NCBI RefSeq assembly: GCF_945952095.1
Contig: NZ_CAMFHL010000121.1
Coordinates: 1 to 19,757 of the forward strand
Source: an uncultured Arsenicibacter sp.
Lineage (GTDB): Bacteria > Bacteroidota > Bacteroidia > Cytophagales > Spirosomataceae
Direction: 5' to 3'
DNA: 19,757 nt
Shown here: one piece after another, positions 13,709 through 19,757 of the stretch
Position numbering within the stretch: position 1 is the stretch's first letter
Layout of the letters: the number at the start of each line of letters is the position of its first letter
The notes under the pieces: model-generated
The model's database searches: none
Told to the model about the DNA's origin: nothing
What the model saw: the letters and a program-made list of their open reading frames with translations, nothing else
Made by a program: the position numbers and the translations under genes

Positions 13709-15040
13709 ATGAAATCACTAAAATACATAGTTATCGCCCTCATGGTTTCTTCCTGCAATGTACTGGATGTGAAGCCGTTCCAACAGCTGCCGGATGAAGG
13801 GGCCATTACCGATGCCGGCAGTGCACGGGCAGCCCTCCTCGGGACCTATAGCCAGGTACAGGATTATTACCAGCTTAACTTTCCGGTACTGGGTTATTTA
13901 CCGGGAGATAACGTCCGCTTCAATGGTACGCTTAACCAGTATAACCAGCTCGACCAGAATGCCCTCAGTGCCGACAATGTCATTACGACCGGCACCTGGA
14001 CCCAGTTGTATCAGGTCATCAATTCGGCTAACAATGTGTTGGCAGCACTGCCGTCGATTAATGATCCGCTGCTGACAGCTGCGGAAAAGAATCAGCTGCT
14101 GGGAGAAGGCTATTTTCTGCGGGCGCTGGCATACTTTGATCTCGGCCGGGGCTGGGGTGGTGTCCCGCTTATTCTGAAACCGACGCGGTCAGTAGCGGAC
14201 GGAGCCGGCATAAAGCGCAGCACCCTGGCGCAGACCTACGATCAGGTGCTTGCCGACCTGACAGAAGCAGAACGCCTGCTGCCCGAAACCATTATCCGGA
14301 ACCGCGCCGTTAAAAACTCAGCCCGTGCGCTGCGCGCCAGACTGCACCTGTACCGGCAGCAGTGGGCTGAAGCGGAGGCCTATGCCACGCAGGTACTGAG
14401 CCTTTCGGGGTATGCGCTGGTATCCCCCTACCGGGCCTTTTCGACCGCACCGTTCGGCAGCGCAGAGTCGATCCTGGAACTGACCTACAGTATTGCCGAT
14501 CAGAACAGCCAGTGGAACAACTGGTATCCGAGTGCCCTGGGCGGGCAATACACGTTACAGCCAACACCCGAGTTTATCACACAGGTAAACCGCGCCGACG
14601 TGGGCGGTAACCGGAATGCCGCCTTGTTAGGGACCGTTAAAGTCGGAACCACTGATTTTGTGTATGGTAACCTGTATAGCCGCGCCGCCCAGCGGGACGA
14701 TCCGGCGTACATTCTCCGGGTCGCTGAACTTTACCTGATCCGTTCGGAAGCCCGGGCACGCCTGGGTAAACTCACCGAAGGGCTGGCTGATCTGAATGCT
14801 GTCCGGACGCGGGCCGGTGTACCGGCGGCGACGGCAACGTCTGCCGATGCGCTGCTGCTGGCGGTTGAAAACGAACGGAAAATCGAGTTTGCTTTTGAGG
14901 CCCACCGCTGGTTCGACCTTGTCCGGACCGGCCGCGCCGGCGCAGTGCTGGGTATCACCGACCAGCGGAAGTGGGTTTTCCCGATTCCGTTCAATGATAT
15001 TGCTGCAGACCCTGATCTGGAGCAGAATCCCGGGTATTAA
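13709..15040 (+). CDS. SusD/RagB-family surface nutrient-binding lipoprotein
   Basis: This 443-residue partner of the SusC transporter forms the lid over the barrel and binds ligand at the cell surface. The N-terminus MKSLKYIVIALMVSSC is a lipoprotein signal, with the lipidated Cys at residue 16. SusD features include the N-terminal YSQVQDYY helix region, TGTWTQLYQVINSANNVL, GEGYFLRALAYFDLGRGWGG with the PLIL segment after it, TPR-like helices (ALRARLHLYRQQWAEAEAYA), RVAELYLIRSEARAR, and the closing NERKIEFAFEAHRWFDLVRTG and PIPFNDIAADPDLEQNPGY. It is somewhat shorter than many glycan SusDs. The start at 13709 follows the SusC stop by 16 bp and gives the lipobox; a longer frame from 13631 overlaps SusC and lacks a signal. 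No glycoside hydrolases are present, so the substrate is probably not a polysaccharide. Confidence 0.94.
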   Translation: MKSLKYIVIALMVSSCNVLDVKPFQQLPDEGAITDAGSARAALLGTYSQVQDYYQLNFPVLGYLPGDNVRFNGTLNQYNQLDQNALSADNVITTGTWTQLYQVINSANNVLAALPSINDPLLTAAEKNQLLGEGYFLRALAYFDLGRGWGGVPLILKPTRSVADGAGIKRSTLAQTYDQVLADLTEAERLLPETIIRNRAVKNSARALRARLHLYRQQWAEAEAYATQVLSLSGYALVSPYRAFSTAPFGSAESILELTYSIADQNSQWNNWYPSALGGQYTLQPTPEFITQVNRADVGGNRNAALLGTVKVGTTDFVYGNLYSRAAQRDDPAYILRVAELYLIRSEARARLGKLTEGLADLNAVRTRAGVPAATATSADALLLAVENERKIEFAFEAHRWFDLVRTGRAGAVLGITDQRKWVFPIPFNDIAADPDLEQNPGY

Positions 15041-15064
15041 TTTTTAACGTCAACACGATACAAG

Positions 15065-16084
15065 ATGAGTCAGATTCAGAAACCAATTGGTATTTACTAC
15101 GAACATCCCGAATGGTTTAAGCCGTTGTTTGCCGGGCTCGACCGGCGCGGCATTGCGTATGAGCGGATTGATGCGGCCCGCCACCAGTACAATCCGGCCG
15201 CACGGGAGAGTACCTACAGTCTGGTGGTGAACCGGATGAGTTCCTCGGCCTACCTGAGAGGCAACGGGCAGGGCATTTTCCATACAGCCGGCTATCTGAC
15301 TCATCTTGAACGCATTGGGGTCAGGGTAATCAACGGTACGGTAGCCACCGGCATCGAAACCAATAAATCAAGACAGTTGTCCCTGCTGGCCGGCCTTGGC
15401 CTTTCGTTTCCGGAAACCCGCGTGGTGAATCACCTGTCGCAGGTTGTGCCGGCGGCAGCGGAACTTCGCCTCCCTATCGTCGTAAAGGTAAACATCGGAG
15501 GGGCCGGTGCCGGTATTGTCCGCTTTGATACCCGCGAAGGATTGCAGGCGGCGGTGGATGCCAGGCAGATTGACCTGGGCATTGATCAGACCGCCCTCGT
15601 GCAGGAGTTTGTGCAGCCCCGTGGCGGACATATTGTGCGCGTGGAAACCCTGAACGGCCGGTTTCTGTATGCCATGAAGGTATTCACGACGGGCGAAAGC
15701 TTTAATCTGTGTCCGGCCGAAATATGCGCCATTCCGGACGAACCTACGGCTGACTTCTGCCTGACCGAAGCGCCGAAAAAAGGGATTCAGGTGGAAGCAT
15801 ACCGGCCCCCGACCCAGGTAATTAACGACGTGGAACGCATTGCCAAAGCCGCCAGGATTGATGTCGGCGGGGTTGAGTACCTGGTTTCTGATGAAACCGG
15901 TGAGGTACTGTATTATGACATTAACGCCCTGTCAAATTTTGTGGCGGATGCCGTGCAGGTCGTCGGGTTTGACCCCTATGCCCGGTTTATCGATTATCTG
16001 GAGGCTGAACTGACCCTTGTCCAGACAGCTCAGGCAAAGGCCAAAGCATCTGTTGTACCCTTAAACCCGGCATGTATCCCATGA
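15065..16084 (+). CDS. ATP-grasp (RimK-like) ligase of unknown substrate
   Basis: This 339-residue cytoplasmic protein belongs to the ATP-grasp superfamily, which joins a carboxylate to an amine or thiol through an acyl-phosphate. An N-terminal domain (IGIYYEHPEWFKPLFAGLDRRG) precedes the ATP-binding part. Nucleotide-binding elements are NKSRQLSLLAGLGLSFPET at about 100-118, the lysine and glycine-rich loop VVKVNIGGAGAG at 139-150, and VQEFVQPRGG at 179-188. Metal ligands are probably Glu271 in GGVEYLV and Asp286/Asn288 in YYDINALSNF. It lies 24 bp after SusD, and its last bases overlap the next gene (ATGA). Placement between transporter and monooxygenase genes suggests it modifies the imported compound or makes a peptide-like product. 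I do not recognise a named enzyme. Confidence 0.85.
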   Translation: MSQIQKPIGIYYEHPEWFKPLFAGLDRRGIAYERIDAARHQYNPAARESTYSLVVNRMSSSAYLRGNGQGIFHTAGYLTHLERIGVRVINGTVATGIETNKSRQLSLLAGLGLSFPETRVVNHLSQVVPAAAELRLPIVVKVNIGGAGAGIVRFDTREGLQAAVDARQIDLGIDQTALVQEFVQPRGGHIVRVETLNGRFLYAMKVFTTGESFNLCPAEICAIPDEPTADFCLTEAPKKGIQVEAYRPPTQVINDVERIAKAARIDVGGVEYLVSDETGEVLYYDINALSNFVADAVQVVGFDPYARFIDYLEAELTLVQTAQAKAKASVVPLNPACIP

Positions 16085-17112
16085 AATATGGCTATTGGTT
16101 ACCCGTCTTCGGCGGCTGGCTCCGGAATGTTGAGGACGAAAACATGCGGCCGGACTGGCGTTATGTAAAACAGCTGGCGCAGAAATCCGAAGACTGGGGG
16201 TATGATCTCACGCTGATTGCCGAGCTGAATCTGAATGATATTAAAGGCGAAGCGGCCCCGTCGCTGGATGCCTGGTCAACGGCGGCGGCGCTCGCGGCCG
16301 TCACCAGCCGCATTGAGCTCATGGTGGCTGTACGCCCCACGTTTCATAGTCCGGCACTGCTGGCCAAACAGGCTGCCAATATCGACCATATCAGCGGCGG
16401 CCGGTTGAGCCTGAACGTGGTATCCTCGTGGTGGCAGGACGAGGCCCGCAAATATGGTGTTCATTTTGAACAGCACGATGACCGGTATGCTCGTACGGCG
16501 GAGTGGCTTCATGTGGTGGATAACCTCTGGAAACAAGACCATTTTTCGTTTAAAGGCAATTATTATCAGGTAGAAGACAGTATCCTGCAACCCAAGCCGG
16601 TTTCTTTGCCAAGGCCGTTTATCTACGCCGGCGGCGAATCAGAAACGGCGAAAAATCTGATTGCGGCTCAATGCGACGGCTATGTCATGCACGGAGACGA
16701 TCCGGAGTCAATTGGCCGGCGGATACGGGATTTACAGGAACGCCGCGCGCGTCTGCGCCCCGATTTACCGCCGATGACATTCGGGTTAGCGGCTTACTCA
16801 ATTGTCCGCGAAACCGAAGCGGCCGTTAAAAAAGAGCTTGCGCGGATTACAAACGTAAACGGGTCCGCCGCCGGGTATAAAAATTACCAGCAGTGGCTGG
16901 CCGGCACCCAGCTCGAAAAACGGGTGTCGCTCGAAGACTACTCTGTCTCGAACCGCGGCCTCCGCTCAGGTCTGTTCGGCACCCCTGATCAGGTTGCCGA
17001 GCAGGTGGCCAGGTTTGAGGCTGCCGGTGTGGGTTTCCTGCTGCTTCAGAGTAGTCCGCAACTGGAAGAAATGGAGCGGTTTTCAGAAGCAGTAATCCGC
17101 GTTTTAACGTAA
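16081..17112 (+). CDS. LLM-class flavin-dependent monooxygenase, SsuD/SfnG-like
   Basis: This bacterial-luciferase-like TIM-barrel enzyme (343 residues) uses reduced flavin and O2. The closest family by eye is the alkanesulfonate/dimethylsulfone monooxygenase group: KYGYWLPVFGGW at the N-terminus, TSRIELMVAVRPTFHSPALLAKQAANIDHISGGRLSLNVVS in the middle, EQHDDRYART at about residue 135, YAGGESETAKNLIA, HGDDPESIGRRI, and FGTPDQVAEQV near the C-terminus. SsuD/SfnG enzymes release sulfite from sulfonates or sulfones. Start 16081 forms the classic ATGA overlap with the ATP-grasp stop and begins at MKYGYW; ATG 16072 would add three residues. A flavin reductase partner is not in the window. Other LLM enzymes act on nitrilotriacetate, amides or heterocycles, so sulfur release is a family-level guess supported by the sulfur-related surroundings. 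Confidence 0.85.
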   Translation: MKYGYWLPVFGGWLRNVEDENMRPDWRYVKQLAQKSEDWGYDLTLIAELNLNDIKGEAAPSLDAWSTAAALAAVTSRIELMVAVRPTFHSPALLAKQAANIDHISGGRLSLNVVSSWWQDEARKYGVHFEQHDDRYARTAEWLHVVDNLWKQDHFSFKGNYYQVEDSILQPKPVSLPRPFIYAGGESETAKNLIAAQCDGYVMHGDDPESIGRRIRDLQERRARLRPDLPPMTFGLAAYSIVRETEAAVKKELARITNVNGSAAGYKNYQQWLAGTQLEKRVSLEDYSVSNRGLRSGLFGTPDQVAEQVARFEAAGVGFLLLQSSPQLEEMERFSEAVIRVLT

Positions 17113-17120
17113 CTTTCAAC

Positions 17121-17158
17121 AAGGGTTGGCATTGGTTTTCAGACCGGTATCAACCCTT
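17121..17158 (+). repeat. inverted repeat between the monooxygenase and peptidase genes
   Basis: AAGGGTTG at 17121-17128 and CAACCCTT at 17151-17158 can form an 8-bp stem with a 22-nt loop in the 76-bp gap. There is no U tract directly after it. It could be a weak terminator or an mRNA processing/stability element; the peptidase gene may still be read through. Confidence 0.4.
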
Positions 17159-17188
17159 TACCTTAAACAATCATTCAACAGCACACGT

Positions 17189-19757
17189 ATGCGTCACGTA
17201 TGTACCTTAGCGCTCCTGTTCCTGCTGGCTACCGGCTATGCGGTTCAGGCACAAAACGCTTATTTTTTCCCTGACTACAAGGGTAGTTTTGACCCGGCTA
17301 TTCCTACGCCGGAGCAGTTTCTGGGGTATCCGGTTGGCTCCCATTTCACCCGCTACGACCGGATCGTCGATTACCTGAAAGAACTTGACCGCCTGTCGGA
17401 TAAGGTTTCACTGGTGCCCATCGGCAAAACCTACGAAGAGCGCCCGCAGGTGATTGCGGTGTTTACGTCAACGGCTAATCAACGCAATCTGGAGCAAATC
17501 CGGCAGCAGCACCTGCAGCTCGCCGACCCGAAAGCCCCGGCTCCGGATTACGGTAAACTGCCGGTTATTGTGCACCTTGCCTACACTGTTCACGGCAACG
17601 AAAGTTCGAGCAGCGAAGCAGCTATGCTGACGGCCTATTACCTGACGGCTTCAACCGCGCCGGAGGTTGCCAAATGGCTGACCGGATCGGTGGTGACCAT
17701 TGATCCCGCCGAAAACCCGGACGGCCGCGACCGGGCAACGCAGTGGTTTAACCAGTACAAGTCCTTCCCCGCTGTTACTGACCCGGCCGACCGCGAGCAT
17801 AACGAGTACTGGCCCAACGGACGGTACAATCATTATCTCAACGACCTGAACCGCGACTGGTTGCCGCTGGTACACGTCGAAAGCCGCAACCGTATTAAAT
17901 TCCATCATGCCTGGCTACCGAACGTCATGATCGATTTTCACGAGATGGGGACCAGCAGCACTTATTATTTTGAACCGTCGAAACCGTACAGCACCGAAAA
18001 TGACCTGATCCCACGGGCAACGTATGATGTCCTGAATGTCCGGCTGGCCAATTATTTTGCCCGTGCCCTGGACGGTATCGGCGTGCTGTATTTTACTAAA
18101 GAACAGTTCGACAACCTGTCCCCGATTTACGGATCTACCTATCCCGATTTTACGGGCGGTGTGGGCGTCACCTTTGAGCTAGGCAGTTCGCGGGGACTCG
18201 CCCAGGAAGGCAGCAACGGCGTGGTCACGTTTCCCTTTACTATTCGGAACCACCTCCGCACGGGTCTGGCTGCTGTACAGGGCGCAGTCGAAGAAAAAGA
18301 ACTGTATCTGAAACACCAGCGCGATTTCTTTACGTCGGCCATTACCGAAGCTGCAAAGTTCCCGACAAAGGCCTATGTCTTCGGCTCAGCGACTGACCGT
18401 AACCTGACGCGGCGGTTTGCCGATTTACTGCTCCAGCACAACATTCAGTTTCACCCGCTCCAACAGGCCACCCAGGCGGGTGGAAAAACCTTTGAGGCAG
18501 GAGCCGCTTATGTTGTACCAGCTTCACAGCCAAATTACCGGATCGTACACTCGATTTTTGAGGAAGTTACGGCCTTTCATGACAGCGTATTTTACGATGT
18601 TACCGGCTGGTCGCTGATTCATGGCTATGGCCTGCCCTTTGCCAAACTGAAAGATGCGGCCCTGGTAAAAGGAGAACCGGTTAAAACGCTTCCGGCTGTT
18701 GAAGGCGGTATTACCGGCGGACCGGCCACGGTGGCTTACTTGCTGAACGGTGCGGACTACCACGCCGTTAAAGCCATTTCCCTGCTGCAACAGGCAGGCG
18801 TGCAGACCAAAGTTTCCTTTAAACCGTTCAGTATTCAGCCTGCCGCCATTGTTTCCGGTTCGGGCGCTCAGACGGTGCCGGGCAAAGTCAGCACGGAGTT
18901 CGGCTACGGTTCGTTTATCATTCCGGTTGCTGCGCAGACCGTTCCGGCCGATTCGCTCTATAAACTTATTTTCTCGGCAGGCCGTCAGGCCGGGGTGACC
19001 TTTACGGCCGTATCGACCGGCTTCAGCGCCAAAGGCATTGACCTCGGCAGTAACAATATCCGGACGATCCGTAAACCCGAAGTGGCGCTGGTGATCGGCC
19101 AGGGGGTTACTCCGTCAGAAGCCGGTGAGGTCTGGTACCTGACGTCCGAACAGCTTCATCTGCCGGTTTCCAAACTAGATATCGGTAGTTTGGGACGGGT
19201 TGACTGGGCACGGTATACCACGGTGATTCTGGTGGGTGGTCAGTATAACAGCCTCGACAAACCGGTTGTTGCCCGGCTGAAGAGCTGGGTTGAAAACGGG
19301 GGGACGCTCATTACCACCAAAACGGCGACCGAGTGGGCAGTTCGTCAGGGGCTGACCCGCGAGAACCTGCTGGTTGCCAGCCGGCCGGATACTACCAAAG
19401 GACCGGTGCGGGCCGACTTCGATCAGGTGCGCGAACGGGAAGGACCGCGTGCCGTTGCGGGATCCATTTATACGGCCGATATCGACATCACCCACCCGCT
19501 GGGCTTTGGTATTCAGGACCGCAAACTGTTTGTGTTCCGCAACGGAACCACCTTCCTTAAATCCGGTAGCAGTCCCTACAACACGGCGGTTAAATACGCG
19601 GCGAGTCCGTTTGTAAGCGGTTTTGTATCAAAGGAAAACCTGAAAAAAATCAGTAATACGGCCGCTGTCGTTGTCAGTCCGGAAGGTCAGGGACGGGTAG
19701 TCTTATTTGCCGATGATCCGGCATTCCGCTCCTACTGGCATGGTACATCCCGTGGTC
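17189..19757 (+). CDS. secreted M14-family zinc carboxypeptidase with C-terminal amidotransferase-like domain, 3' end outside window
   Basis: The frame is open from ATG 17189 to the window edge (856 codons plus one base), close to full length for the long Bacteroidota M14 peptidases. A signal peptide covers residues 1-21 (ending AVQAQ), so the enzyme is periplasmic or outer-membrane associated. The M14 catalytic domain spans about 45-380: zinc ligands His135 and Glu138 in HGNE, NPDGRDRA carrying the substrate-binding Arg, third zinc ligand His251 in DFHEMG, and catalytic Glu330 in VTFELGSSRG. All are intact. Residues about 610 onward resemble a glutamine-amidotransferase-like fold (VALVIGQGVTPSE, TVILVGGQYNSLDKPVVARLKSWVENGGTLITT) without an evident catalytic Cys. 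It probably trims C-terminal residues from peptide substrates before or after SusCD capture. It lies 76 bp after the monooxygenase and is probably part of the same operon. Confidence 0.93.
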   Translation, partial: MRHVCTLALLFLLATGYAVQAQNAYFFPDYKGSFDPAIPTPEQFLGYPVGSHFTRYDRIVDYLKELDRLSDKVSLVPIGKTYEERPQVIAVFTSTANQRNLEQIRQQHLQLADPKAPAPDYGKLPVIVHLAYTVHGNESSSSEAAMLTAYYLTASTAPEVAKWLTGSVVTIDPAENPDGRDRATQWFNQYKSFPAVTDPADREHNEYWPNGRYNHYLNDLNRDWLPLVHVESRNRIKFHHAWLPNVMIDFHEMGTSSTYYFEPSKPYSTENDLIPRATYDVLNVRLANYFARALDGIGVLYFTKEQFDNLSPIYGSTYPDFTGGVGVTFELGSSRGLAQEGSNGVVTFPFTIRNHLRTGLAAVQGAVEEKELYLKHQRDFFTSAITEAAKFPTKAYVFGSATDRNLTRRFADLLLQHNIQFHPLQQATQAGGKTFEAGAAYVVPASQPNYRIVHSIFEEVTAFHDSVFYDVTGWSLIHGYGLPFAKLKDAALVKGEPVKTLPAVEGGITGGPATVAYLLNGADYHAVKAISLLQQAGVQTKVSFKPFSIQPAAIVSGSGAQTVPGKVSTEFGYGSFIIPVAAQTVPADSLYKLIFSAGRQAGVTFTAVSTGFSAKGIDLGSNNIRTIRKPEVALVIGQGVTPSEAGEVWYLTSEQLHLPVSKLDIGSLGRVDWARYTTVILVGGQYNSLDKPVVARLKSWVENGGTLITTKTATEWAVRQGLTRENLLVASRPDTTKGPVRADFDQVREREGPRAVAGSIYTADIDITHPLGFGIQDRKLFVFRNGTTFLKSGSSPYNTAVKYAASPFVSGFVSKENLKKISNTAAVVVSPEGQGRVVLFADDPAFRSYWHGTSRG

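Noticed and set aside
12847..13806. Minus-strand open frame of 319 codons opposite the SusC 3' end
   Set aside because: It is antisense to conserved barrel sequence and has no recognisable domains; the length comes from codon bias on the coding strand.
1..19757. CRISPR arrays, tRNA or rRNA genes, insertion sequences, att sites
   Set aside because: I looked for regularly spaced repeats, cloverleaf-type sequence, transposase frames and terminal inverted repeats and saw none.

Overview
The window looks like a chromosomal segment of a Bacteroidota bacterium, most likely a Spirosoma- or Dyadobacter-like member of the Cytophagales. The reasons are a SusC/SusD pair, a BshB1-type bacillithiol deacetylase, a DUF2490 outer-membrane protein, AT-rich intergenic stretches in a GC-richer coding background, little sign of Shine-Dalgarno sites, and promoter-like TTTG / TAnnTTTG elements. 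The genus is inference only.

Layout. (1) 1-2205, plus strand: the 3' part of a BshB1-like deacetylase whose reading frame is interrupted at the window edge, a DUF2490 protein, and a secreted rhodanese-thioredoxin fusion with a degenerate rhodanese active site. A hairpin at 2251-2277 lies in the convergent gap. (2) 6860 down to 2309, minus strand: a tight operon of TauE/SafE-type sulfite exporter, family 2A encapsulin shell protein, SufS-like cysteine desulfurase with a roughly 230-residue disordered N-terminal cargo region, and serine O-acetyltransferase. This is the central system of the window, a sulfur-metabolism nanocompartment locus. (3) 9892 down to 7228, minus strand: a NifS/IscS-like protein that lacks the catalytic cysteine, an AhpD/CMD-fold CxxC protein, and an SDR of the type with an inserted loop near the NAD site, ending at a strong hairpin. 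(4) 9893-10686: a long regulatory intergenic region with palindromes, a short direct repeat and a minus-strand terminator-like hairpin. (5) 10687 to the right edge, plus strand: SusC, SusD, an ATP-grasp ligase, an SsuD/SfnG-like flavin monooxygenase and a secreted M14 zinc carboxypeptidase that runs off the window.

How the genes fit together. Almost every gene has a plausible link to sulfur: thiol synthesis, persulfide/thiol handling, cysteine synthesis and desulfuration, sulfite efflux, and possible organosulfur import and desulfonation. The same 21-bp palindrome, AATCTAT-N7-ATAGATT, lies upstream of both minus-strand operons. At the encapsulin operon it sits just downstream of a good Bacteroidota promoter, over the expected transcription start. 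This suggests one regulator, possibly sensing sulfur status, controlling both. The encapsulin-desulfurase-acetyltransferase association is known from cyanobacteria (SrpI/CyD). Less described here are the exporter as first gene, the shared operator, the Cys-less NifS-like protein and the adjacent SusCD-monooxygenase operon.
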